A DNA stretch of 64,000 nt, taken from contig NC_052103.1 of assembly GCF_012273895.1 (NCBI RefSeq), positions 806,001 to 870,000 of the forward strand, given 5' to 3'. Position 1 is the stretch's first letter. The number at the start of each line of letters is the position of its first letter. Positions 12,345 to 22,789 of the stretch are shown here, in pieces. A model generated the notes under the pieces. That model was not told the DNA's origin and searched no databases. It saw only the letters and a list, made by a program, of their open reading frames with translations. The stretch comes from Zerene cesonia. Lineage: Eukaryota; Arthropoda; Insecta; Lepidoptera; Pieridae. Both the position numbers and the translations under genes were made by a program.

Positions 12345-15300
12345 ATGGACGAGGGTGAGACGAAGACGTGCGAGAACTGGTGAGTTTGGTCACAAAGGTG
12401 GCTGATGTTGTGTCAATATAATTTCTATTTTCGTAACCCTACGTTGTTAGTTTATTTTTGGACAATTGGAGCAAATCTTACATGTGTTGGACGTTTACTC
12501 GGTTGTTTACCTTTTAACCGAATTTGAAGTAATAACCGGTGATTTCTTGCGCTGTTTTTTATTGTGAATTGATTTCCCGTAAATTGTTCCGTCGATTTTT
12601 CTAACTACCGTCATTCCGTTTTTAGTCCTGCTTCGTAATTTAACGGTAAATATTAGACTAGATATTGCTAATTTTACAGGAAAATTCGTATTTATGCAAC
12701 AATTTCATAATTGCATACTATCTGAATTAAGATCTGTTGCCAAAGTTGTATTTTCAAGGCAAGATACCTTTGTACTGTATTAAATTAATGAGTAATGTAA
12801 TGCATTATATAAATATTTTTATCAATAAACTTTTTTGTAGTATAAAATACTATTTAACTTTTTATAAATATCTTATTTATATATAAAAATAATGTCAGGA
12901 AGTGTATTTAAATAAAAAGATTAACATAATATGCCTTCATATTATGTTAATCTTTATTATGTTACTCTTTTGGGATACAGTTCATCAGTAAATATGTATA
13001 TTATACTTTATATCATAATATACTTTATTAATTACGTTTAAACTGCATCCTTTAACCATTGGTGAGCTAACTGTAACTAGATATATACTCAGTTAACTAA
13101 AAATTAACATAATTATGAAAATATATTTGTGTTAAATATATTACAACTGATGCATGATTAAACAGATTTAATGTTTTTTTTTATATCTGGAATTTCTCCG
13201 TGAGGATTAGGATGATAACATTAAAAAAAAAAACTAATGCAATCGAATGTAATTTAATTAAAAAAACAGTCCCTTACCTTATTTTGTGCTGTAAGCGATC
13301 TTGAATTTTAAGTTCAATATTACTGTTTAATATTTTACTAGTCAACCACTTTTGTTGGAAGGGAGGAGTTGTGAATTTTTTTTTCATCCAGCGTGTGATG
13401 GCCGCCATCTATGACCGATTTCATAAACCCATGGCAAGAAAAGTAACTTTCAAATTACAAAAACTATATGGAACACACACACATACCCACACAGAAAAAC
13501 GCGCGCGCGCACACGCACAGACGAAGTCAAAGTTATAAGACTTTTTCGCGTCATGCGCTAGTAAATACATCTACCCTGGTAGAGCATGGGAGAACTAGTT
13601 TTGTACACTTAACAATATCAAAATCATTTATATTACAGCAAGCGCGATATCCCAGCAGTGAACTACACAATTCACACCATCCATTGTGCTAGAAACATCC
13701 GGATGTGTCCGGTGTGCAAGGAGCCCTTCCCTCATACAGAGTTGCAGGACCATCATGAGAAGATGCACAAATTGCGTATGTATTTTGTTCGAACACATAT
13801 GATTTTTTTTTTATTTATTTCAGTGTGGGGGAGCCGGAGGCCCATATCCTTTTCCTTCCCCTTCCCAGTCCTTTCCTTTATTCCTCTCGCCAATTCTTTC
13901 TTAATCCCTTCCCAATTTAAAGTCTGCAATCCATTTGTAGAGGCGTAAGGTCTGTAATCGACTTTACGCCTCTACAAATGTTCATGGGCGGTGGTAGCGC
14001 TTACCATCAGGCGTCCCACCAGCTCCATTGCCGATTGTGAAATAAAAAAAAAAAAAAATATGCATGATATTGCAAAGGGTGGCAAACAAGGCCATGGGGA
14101 CTTTTCTTTACTATTTTGCTTAAAAGCTGGTTTATTTAAATGATTTGTATTTGTTATGTTTAAACTAAATCTGTTAAATCCTTTTCCTTACCCTTCCAAT
14201 CCTTTCCTTTATTCCTATCGCCAATCCTTTCTTAATCCCTTCCCAAAAAGCTGGCAATCCATTTGTAGAGGCGTAAGGCATAAAAAAATCTAATATTTGA
14301 AAATATTATAACATATTATGTTACATACATTGTTAATTGATTTAAACATTTCCGAGTTAGTTACTGTTGTCATCAACCAATTTCCAAAAAATAAGGATAT
14401 TATCAATTCCCTATGTTTTTGTTTTTATTTATTACCTCGAAACTTTCGACTGGGTGCATTCATATAAAAAGTATTATGAAAATCGGGTTACGCATCTGAA
14501 AGTAACAAACCGAAAAAAAAAATTGTCTAATTGATATCCTACTTCTTTTTTGGAAGTCGGTTGAAAATGTACGATTTATTATTAATTTATCATTACCATA
14601 GTACCGTGCAAACAATGCGGCGAGAGTGTCTGCGGGACAGACCTGGAGGACCACATCAGGGACTCTTGCGCGCACACCATGCAGACGTGCAAGTAAGAGA
14701 TCAGAGATTAGATAATTTCATAAGCTGTATCAATAGAAGTACGTCTTTTATTTGAAAACATTATTCCAATAAAAGTGATGTCTGCGGATCTGAATTTGGA
14801 AAGGTTTATGAAAATCACTTGTACACATTATTACTTTATTTGTATATATTCAACTACGTGGGTGACTATCGCGAAGATTACTCTTCAAATTGAGGGTACA
14901 AGTGAAAATTATTACTGAAAAGAGCCAATATTTGTGAAACTTATTTCTAGCAAAAATTTTTCTCCTCTTTCAGTTATATTTAAGGTATTTCCTGTACTAT
15001 TTTCTAAAGGTTATTTTTGCTACTAGTAATTTTTTCTTTTTGGTATGTTTTCTCAAAGTTGTTTGGTTCAATATCTTAAGACAACCACATCCCACCGTCA
15101 ATGTTTATCCTTCACATGTGTATCAGGTATTGTGCCCTCGACCTCCGTCGCGGCGAGCTGCCGGCCCACGAGCGCTACTGCGGCGCGCGCACGGAGCAGT
15201 GCGAGCAGTGCGGCGAGTGGGTCATGATGCGATATCGGCAGCTGCACCTCGACTCCAACCACGGCTTCCTGCGGCTGGATGACGGTGAGTGGTTCTTGCT

Positions 15301-18300
15301 GGTGGAACTGGCCACACGTGCATCCTACATCGATATCACATGAAACGAGGCCAAATATTATGGACACATGACATTCTTTAGGGTCTGTTTGACTCCGTCT
15401 ATGATTTTGACTTTTGATAAATAGTCAAAATCACTAGTTTCACTCATCTATGCCAAAATACTTATTTTAATTTTAAGAATTCTCTGAAATTTCAGATCCA
15501 CCACCCTTCAGAAAGGATAAGCCCAACAAGATATTCAACGACTGGCCGAAACCCGCGAACGGGATTAAGAAACCGGATATAATCAAGGATATTAATGTGC
15601 CGAGACCGACCGAGATAAGATACCTGCAGCCCGGTACTTCTAGTTCCAATGGGACCAAGAATCTGAAACCGGCGGATGAAATTAAACCGAGACCAGTGAA
15701 TGAATTTAATCAGAGACCAGGGAATGAAATTAAACAGAGACCAGTGAATGAAATTAAACAGAGACCAGTGAATGAAATTAAACAGAGACCAGTGAATGAA
15801 ATGAATCAGAGACCAGTGAATGAAATGAAACAGAGACCAGTGAATGCTCTTAAAGAAACGAATGTAGAACCCAGAGCATCGAGTTCCAATGGTGCGATAC
15901 CTCGGCCGAAAAGGACAAACGATCAGCCGCAGATCAATACTAACGTGGCGCCTACAAACAAAGTTCATAAGAATATGTGAGTTTTGTAAAACTCTTTTAT
16001 TAGCTTCACCTGTATGTTTTTTATGTAATGGACTTTTAGTCTCGATTTAGACCCATTTAAACGGACAGATTTAATTCAAGCTTTTTCAAGGATGCCACCG
16101 ATCCTTCGTGATAATTTCATGAGTTTTAAATAAACTCATAGGAAGATGGTGGAGATTCTAAATTCAACGGTTTTTTTTTGGTTCCGTTTAACTCACTAAC
16201 TCGGTTGGCATTCAATCCATCGACGTGATTGTTTTTATGTTCGATAGGAAGTTGTTGTGCCTCGGTCCCATTTTAGTATATGGAGTGGCAACTCCTCTCT
16301 AGGGACGTCGATGTTTGAAAAAAACATTTTTTTGAATAAAGTGAAGTGGCTATGTGTTCCTCTCGTCTTTTTAAACTGCATTCTGTTCTTTCCTTTCTTC
16401 TATTGAATGAGTTTGCGTTTCTACTTATTTTTATAAAATCACTTTATGTTATTTTCATTCGGTTTCTTTAAAGTGACCTTGTGTTCCTCTCTTTTTTCTA
16501 AAGCTACATTGTGTTCTTCTTTATTTTTTTCTACTAAGTGACTATATGTTCCTCTCTCCATTTACGGTACCGTACCACACGGCCAGGGCGATGTCGCGCG
16601 GCGCCATAAAGAAGCGTCCGGCGCCCGCGCCGCCGGCGGAGGCGCGCCGCGAGCTGCCGCTGCGCCGCGCGCTGCAGCGCCAGCAGGAGGAGCTGCGCGC
16701 GATGCAGGAGAAGAACGCACACAACTTGGCCAACGGTGAGTGGGGCGGGGGAGATTTTGTTTTTCCTTTATGTTTGTTTGAAAATGACCGTCGGTTTCTT
16801 AAATTAAAAAAAAAATAGCTGCGCCCCGCGGTTTCACCCGCGTAAGTCCGTATCCCGTAGGAATATCTTGACGAAAAGTTGCCTATATGTTTTTTCAGTT
16901 GTCCAGCTGCCTACGTACCAAATTTCATTGCAATCGGTTCAGCAGTTTTTGCGTGACAAAGCTAAAAACACAAACACACACACAACCTTACAAACTTTCG
17001 CATTTATAATATTAGTAGGATTCAATTGATATATGTGATGGAGTGTGGTTCAGGTAACGCTAATCTTATTCTGATTTAAAAATTTTGTTTAATTATTCTC
17101 ATTATTGTAAATATATAATATATAAATAACTAGAAATTAAATCCTTTTTAATCGGATGTTAAACGCGATTTATTAATTATATTATTAACCGTGAGTCTCC
17201 CCGCGACCACGCTCGCTGCAAAGTGTTCGAAACGTCGGGTTAATTTCTAAATGTTTAATACTCGCGTAAAATCTACCACGAAAATACTAATTTTATTCTT
17301 TAGAATCCTATCCTACTCATATTATAAATGCGAAAGTTTGTAAGGATATGTGTGTGTGTGTTTGTTACTCTTTCACACATAACCTACTGAACCGATTAAA
17401 AAGAAATTTGGTACTTGGACAGCTGGACAACTGGAATAACATAAACGACTTAATACATAATTTCAATAACGATACGGACTTACGCCGGTGAAACCGCAGG
17501 GCGCAGCTGGTATATCATATCTCTATTTAGATTGTTTCATCAAATCAGCATTGCACTGTTTAAACTTTTATTCATTCGTCTTTTTCATTCGTTCATTCAT
17601 TCGCCTTACCGACGGAACGATATTAAGCAACATATAAATCCTAAAACTGGAAATTGCATTATCTTAAAATGTCCCCTGGATTGATCGTATGAACGTGAAT
17701 ATTACATATTCGGTCAATTAAATTATACTGCTGTTAATGTAAAACTAAATTAGAACTTCCTACAAAACAATTTTTTTTTTTATTAAATCCAATATAATAA
17801 ATCTCACGGATTGCCTGTTTATTGTCCTTTCTGGTAGGCAACATCCGTAACACTATGTTACGGAGCCTACGGTGGCGCGTTTGCTTTCCATCCAATAACA
17901 TAAAAAAATTGATAATGTATCAAGGTCTCCCACCGGTAATGAATCCACTGGCGAAACTCGAGAAACTAAGGAAGATGGACGCGCTACACAACCGGGAGAT
18001 AGACGACCAAAGCTACAAAAATCGCCTCAACGGACGCATCTGGATGGCGCCAGACATCCAGCCGTCCGGCCACGTGCTCGGTTCCGGTGAAAGTTCCAGG
18101 AATCTCGAGCAGGACGTCATAGACTTGGAAGTGGAGAGGAGGAAGAAAGAGTTCAAGAATCTGAAGCCGATGACGCCGGAGGAGTTTATGGAGCGGTTCA
18201 ATGAGTTGCAGCTCAAAGATCCGCGGGAGAGGAAGAATGGCGACCGGTTCAGTCAGATAAAGTCGTCGTTGAGGGAGCTGAGGCGGGGATTGAATGAGGT

Positions 18301-21018
18301 AGATATAAACCAATAAGCTAATAAATTTAAAACAAAGCTGTTATTATTTAAATGAGAAGTTTTGCATGTTGCAGTAAGTTTTGCTAAAAACTGTATAAAA
18401 TACAAATATGAATCTATAGCTGTTTATAAATGCTTATTATATGTAAATGTTATTACAGGTAACTGCTCCATATAATGCGAATAATGCCAGCGCAGATGTC
18501 AATCACAAGTGAGTGAAGTGTTTTTCTGTTTGTTATAATTTTATTGGAAAGGAGATTTTGATCTGATTTTATACACACGAACTCGCACACCATGCTCGTA
18601 CACTCGCGTTTGCTCGTACGCACGCACACACATGCGGAAAACCGGGCGAATAATTTAAAATTAATGACCTCTATTCTAGTAATCTCAGAATCGGGGGATC
18701 TTCAAAAGTAGAATGAACAGGTACCTTCTAGGGAAGCGCGCTACATCTTAGACTATATCTACGCTTACCAGCAGGCGAGATGGTAGTCAAGCGCTTCCCT
18801 ATCACACAATAGAAAAAAGTGAATAGATCTTCTTACTCATACATATTATTTTCATCAAATACTCAATAAATTATTGGAATCATAACGTTCCAGCCGCAAC
18901 TGCAGGTCCCCAGAAGAGGTGCGGCTACCGTGCGAGTTCTGCGGAGAGGCCGTGCCTCTTGACGATCTGGTGCAGCATCAGGTAGCACCGAGTTTTGTTG
19001 TCTCTTTTATTATCGTATCCATTTGTTGTAATACTTTGTAAATTTATTCCACTCTTTATGTACATTGATGTGTTGATCTGTTTAGTTTATGAAAATTAAT
19101 TGGATTTATTATCTGAAAACACAATATAATTATATCTATTAAGTAGAGATGCCACGAATAGTTGATTGGCCGAATACCGAATACCGAATATTCGGCAACG
19201 CTGTCGGCCGAAGCGCCGAATATTCGGCACGAAATACATGCTTGTCGGGGGCGCGTTCACTGGAATAAGACAAGCAAAAACCTGTTTTCCTCGTTGCGTT
19301 GGCGTGGCAGGAGATCGATGGCTATTTGTTTCAATTCAATTACGAGTAAATCACGTCAAGGATAGTCGCCTAGATAGGAAGGCCGATCCTTACAAGTGGT
19401 GGTTAGCAAACGAAAAACAATACCCAAACATTTCGAAATTTGCTAAAGTGTATCTTTCTTCTCCTGGAAATAGCGTGTATAGTTAGAGGTTATTTTCTGA
19501 GGCTGGTATCATTTACGATGAAAAGCGAAGTCGTTTGCTACCAATAAATGCTGAAAAGCTTGTTTTTATCCATCACAACTTACCACTGATCAATTTTAAT
19601 TACTAAAGAGTTGTAATTTGGAAATAAATAGATAATTTTGAGTAATTTGATGTGTCTTTTTTTCATTGATTTGCTATTCGGTATTCGGCCGAATAGTGCG
19701 TATTATTCGGCCGAATACCGAATAGCTGAAAAGTGGCCGAATAGGCCGAATACCGAATAGTTGCCGAATATTCGTGGCATCTCTACTATTAAGCATTGCA
19801 ATAAAGATAATTAATGTGACGGGTTCACTAATTTATATTATAGTGTGATTGTCAAATACATTCCGAACAAAATTTAAACAATATATCCCGGTCTCTATTT
19901 CGAGCTTTCCAAAGCGCATGCAAAAGGTCTAGATGCACAAATAAATGGAGTTTATTCGCTTCGCTATCTAGACGGGCTGCCGGCCGGACCTAGCTCGCTT
20001 GGCCCCACGGTCCCGCGGCGCGAGTCCAGTCCCGCAGCGGTGGGGCGGCGGCGGAGGCGAGGCGCAAGGGGCGCGGCCCCGCAGCGCGAGTCCGCCCGCT
20101 GAGCCCGTCATACCGTGCGAGTTCTGCGCTAGATCGCTGCCCGTTTATCTAATTAGCGAGCATCAGGTAAGGAAATCAATCATTCATGCTACCACTCATT
20201 CACTCACTCACTCAGTCGTGAAGCGTGTCGCACTGAGTCAATTCTGCGCGAGACTGCGCGTTTATCTGCTTAGCAAACCTCGGGGATGGGATAGCGGTGA
20301 TATATGTATCATACATTGAAACTTCAACTCGTTCACTCGTTCACTCTGTTGATCCTACACAACTCAATTACAACATTTAGTACAACAGGTTAACATCTTG
20401 TGAGCTTTGCACGGCCCTCCTACTCAAGTGACTATAGTGACTATCAGGTATTGGACATTAAAATTCACCTCATTCTATCATTCGTTCATTTATTTAGTCA
20501 TTCACTAACTCAATCGCTGAGTCTACAATGCCTCAACGATTATTTATATTATATATATATATATATATAGCGTGTTATTTGTATCCACGTTCGCTGCTCG
20601 ACTGAATAAATGACTCGTACACTCAGTACGTTCAATCACTCCTTAATTGAATCTCTCATTTTCTAAATAATTATTGACTTGACTTATTGATAATCTAGTG
20701 AATTAGTAAAGAATATTAAAAGATTAAGTTAACGAACCATTCATTTCATACAATCAACCTTTCATTAAATCATCGTTCAAGGATTTATATTCTGACTTCT
20801 GTGCCGAAAAAAAAACCTTTCAACTGAAAAAGAATAGGTTATAAGAAAGGTATTAAAAGTAGGAGAGAAATATAAAGTTATCATACAAATATTGTATGTT
20901 TAATGGTATTTTTTTCAGATTATATATTTTCAGAATAATATATTTTTATGTTTATGAATATAATGTTTCCTTACAGGAACGCTGTGGACGTGAATCAAAT
21001 CTACTGTTCGCTGATTAA
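12345..21018 (+). CDS. TRAFD1: TRAFD1-like (FLN29-type) zinc-finger protein
   Basis: Eleven exons: 12345-12379, 13639-13775, 14602-14692, 15127-15284, 15496-15976, 16587-16735, 17838-18298, 18459-18508, 18894-18981 (or from 18906), 19972-20166, 20977-21018. GT-AG and phase agree throughout, giving 628 aa. The N-terminus (aa 9-140) has TCENCKRDIPAVNYTIH, CPVCKEPFP, LPCKQCGESV, KYCALDLRRGELPAHERYCG and CEQCGEW, which matches the TRAFD1/XAF1 TRAF-type zinc-finger array. The C-terminus has two zinc fingers, RLPCEFCGEAVPLDDLVQHQ-TGC and VIPCEFCARSLPVYLISEHQ-ERC, as in vertebrate TRAFD1. The middle is low complexity and includes an octapeptide array (15672-15839). Vertebrate TRAFD1 is a negative regulator of TLR/NF-kB signalling; a similar immune role in insects is inference. 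Intron 9 carries a hAT remnant and intron 6 an inverted repeat pair. Confidence 0.92.
12916..12955. repeat. 18-bp perfect inverted repeat with 4-nt loop
   Basis: AAAGATTAACATAATATG, then CCTT, then its exact reverse complement, in intron 1 of the TRAFD1-like gene. It is a strong hairpin in DNA or pre-mRNA. No family identified. Confidence 0.9.
13818..14057 (+). mobile_element. H-family repeat with internal hairpin, intron 2
   Basis: Pyrimidine-rich 5' half (CCCAGTCCTTTCCTTTATTC), an internal inverted repeat ATTTGTAGAGGCGTAA...TTTACGCCTCTACAAAT, then GGGCGGTGGTAGCGCTTACC, GCTCCATTGCCGA and an A tail. Related copies or pieces lie at 9108, 14178, 29985, 34328, 37131, 40398 and 57199. This is a non-autonomous element of unknown class. 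Confidence 0.8.
14178..14283 (+). mobile_element. H-family repeat, truncated, intron 2
   Basis: Second partial copy 120 bp after the first. It holds the pyrimidine-rich half and ends right after the first hairpin arm (ATTTGTAGAGGCGTAAGG), which suggests truncation at the hairpin. Confidence 0.75.
15672..15839 (+). repeat. Coding minisatellite, seven 24-bp units
   Basis: Inside exon 5 of the TRAFD1-like gene. Seven tandem octapeptides follow the pattern (V/G/A)(N/D)E(I/F/M)(K/N)(Q/P)RP, with a partial eighth unit after. The units differ by a few bases and stay in frame. The array also creates a long open frame on the opposite strand, which is a shadow. Confidence 0.97.
16816..17020 (-). mobile_element. 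L-family (Helitron-like?) repeat, minus orientation, TRAFD1 intron 6
   Basis: Full copy of the most common repeat here. Read on the minus strand it begins TCCTACTAATATTATAAATG, passes CGAAAGTTTGTAAGG, CCGATTGCAATGAAATTTGG and the CCCG..TACGGGATACGG region, and ends GGTGAAACCGCGGGGCGCAG then CTA. The family resembles lepidopteran Helitron-like non-autonomous elements (from memory). Confidence 0.75.
17115..17305 (+). repeat. T-family repeat, intron 6
   Basis: Contains AAATTAAATC, CGGATGTTAAACGCGATTTA, CCACGCTCGCTGCAAAGTGT and ACTCGCGTAAAATC. It lies between two oppositely oriented L-family copies. Confidence 0.65.
17311..17512 (+). mobile_element. L-family repeat, plus orientation, TRAFD1 intron 6
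   Basis: Starts TCCTACTCATATTATAAATG and ends CCGCAGGGCGCAGCTGGT. With 16816-17020 it makes a large inverted pair with arms of about 200 bp. Confidence 0.75.
19144..19785 (+). mobile_element. hAT transposon remnant with 8-bp target duplication
   Basis: Terminal inverted repeats TAGAGATGCCACGAATA (left) and its reverse complement (right), flanked by a perfect 8-bp duplication CTATTAAG (19136-19143 and 19786-19793). Eight base pairs is the hAT signature. Inside, about 19360-19600 encodes a degraded hAT C-terminal dimerisation region: DPYKWWLANEKQYPNISKFA, YLSSPGNSVYS, a TAG stop where a Glu codon is expected, then RLFSEAG. At 642 bp it lacks most of a transposase and is dead. It lies in intron 9 of the TRAFD1-like gene. 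Sub-terminal sequence is rich in CCGAATA/TATTCGG repeats. Confidence 0.93.
20549..20568. repeat. (AT)n microsatellite
   Basis: Ten AT units in intron 10 of the TRAFD1-like gene. Confidence 0.95.
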
Positions 21019-21072
21019 AAACCGTATCGTAATGCCATATCCCATATTTGAAGCTTATTCTTAATTTTATAT

Positions 21073-21290
21073 ATGCACTAGCAAACCTGGCGAACTCCGT
21101 TTCGCCACCAGATGGCTGTATGTGAAAAATGATTTCCCGCTTTTCTGTTGAAATATTTCCTGAATTTTCTTTGCTATAAACCTCACGGAGCCCGAGACCT
21201 TTCCAACGAATGCGAAACCGTGGAAATCAGTTCGTGCGTTCTGAAGTTATAGCGTCAGGAAGGAAAACCCGACTTATTTTTATATAGTAG
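21073..21290. repeat. Interspersed repeat in the TRAFD1 3' UTR
   Basis: Contains GCACTAGCAAACCTGGCGAA, CTCCGTTTCGCC and a closing GACTTATTTTTATATAGTAG, wording I recall from common lepidopteran short repeats. It would be transcribed as part of the long 3' UTR. Confidence 0.5.
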
Positions 21291-22749
21291 ATGTATTCGA
21301 ATTAATCTGTGTATTAAATAAAACAAGAAAAAATCTCAAAATATTTCGCTGGTACGAAATGGGCCGGTTTTAGGGTAATCAATTTAATTGGTGTATGTCG
21401 TGTAAAAAAAAAGATATGGTAATTTATAGGACTTTGTTCGTGTCAGTATATTCCTCGATATAATATGTAATCAGCTAAAGACTATGTATCTTCGTCGTTA
21501 CCTTTTCATTGAAAAAAAAAAAAACGGAATTCGAATTTTGAAACTTTAGCCATCATAAGTCATATACATTAATTAGAAATAATATAACATTTCAATTTCA
21601 TAATTCGAACTGTGTCTATGTGTACAGCAGTGTTAATCTTCTATGTCGTGAGACCGTTAGTGATTATGGTGGTTTTAAGGCCGAGAAACGTTAATAAAAA
21701 GAAAGGCAGGATGTTTCACATTTGACATGTCTGTAAGGTTATTTAAAATAGAAGTAACGTATTAAGTAATCATCACAATATCGAAACTAAGAGAATCTCG
21801 TTGAAAGTTCCACTATAAACGTTTATATGAGTAGGAGAAGAAATATCATATCTTTATATAGTATCTTTACAAACTACTGCTGTGTTCTCTTTTTGTATAT
21901 GTTTTTTACTATACATAGCTTATATTATTATTATAGATATTATTAGACTATTTCATTTCAAAACTGTGTTAAATGCTCTAAGTAATTTATATATGTTATT
22001 GTATTTTAATTGAAATGAAGAATTAAACGAATTGATCTTTTTACTGTTTATGACAAAAATGGAAAAAATTGTTTTTATTTTTGATATATTGTGACAATAA
22101 TGTTAGGAAATCCTCTCTTCTAAGACTGTGTATCTATTTTTCTATAAAACAAATGAACATATAGGTAGGTGTTTACAAAATTTTTATATTAGGCTATTGA
22201 CGTAAGCACGCTCAAATTAAACTATTTATTCAAAATGTGTCTAGTTTTCCAAAATACATTTACTTTCTCCCATAGCTATATTTTCTTATGATATCTTTTG
22301 TTTTTCAAAAACCTATCTTCCAATTGACTCGTTAATATGTGTAGGTATATTTATATGTTATATACAAAAAATATTTTCTATCTTATTATTTCGGTGAAAT
22401 ATAATGAAAAAATACTGCATAATACAAATATTTCTACGTGCCAAGGGAATTTATTATTGTAATATTTACTATGTGTCTAAATGGTATTAATCTGTGTGAA
22501 ATTGTACATCATCTATGTTCGCGCCAATAATGTTAACATATCGTATTATACAGATTATAAATTATATAAGATTACAGATAATCAATATTTAGTCACGTTC
22601 TATATTCGTCAATGTTAATCTAATTTAATGCATCACTAAGATTTAAGAATTAACTGCTTTTTAGTTGTGTAAATAAAAATGTTATTTGCCTATTTTAATT
22701 TATAATTGTGAAATGATACTGTTTAAAATGAATGTCTATTTTATGAGCC

Positions 22750-22755
22750 AATAAA
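22750..22755 (+). terminator. Probable polyadenylation signal of TRAFD1-like gene
   Basis: AATAAA, with a second overlapping signal at about 22759 and T-rich sequence downstream. This implies a 3' UTR of about 1.75 kb; an earlier site is possible. Confidence 0.5.
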
Positions 22756-22789
22756 GTGAATAAACTATTTAGAAATTGTTTTATTTTTT

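Noticed and set aside
13468..13530. CRISPR-like or satellite array from CA/CG repeats
   Set aside because: Simple dinucleotide repeats in an intron; no spaced direct repeats anywhere in the window suggest CRISPR.
15492..15968. 158-codon minus-strand frame with HWSLFNFI repeats
   Set aside because: Mirror of the coding minisatellite in exon 5 of the TRAFD1-like gene; the plus strand has splice signals and family similarity.
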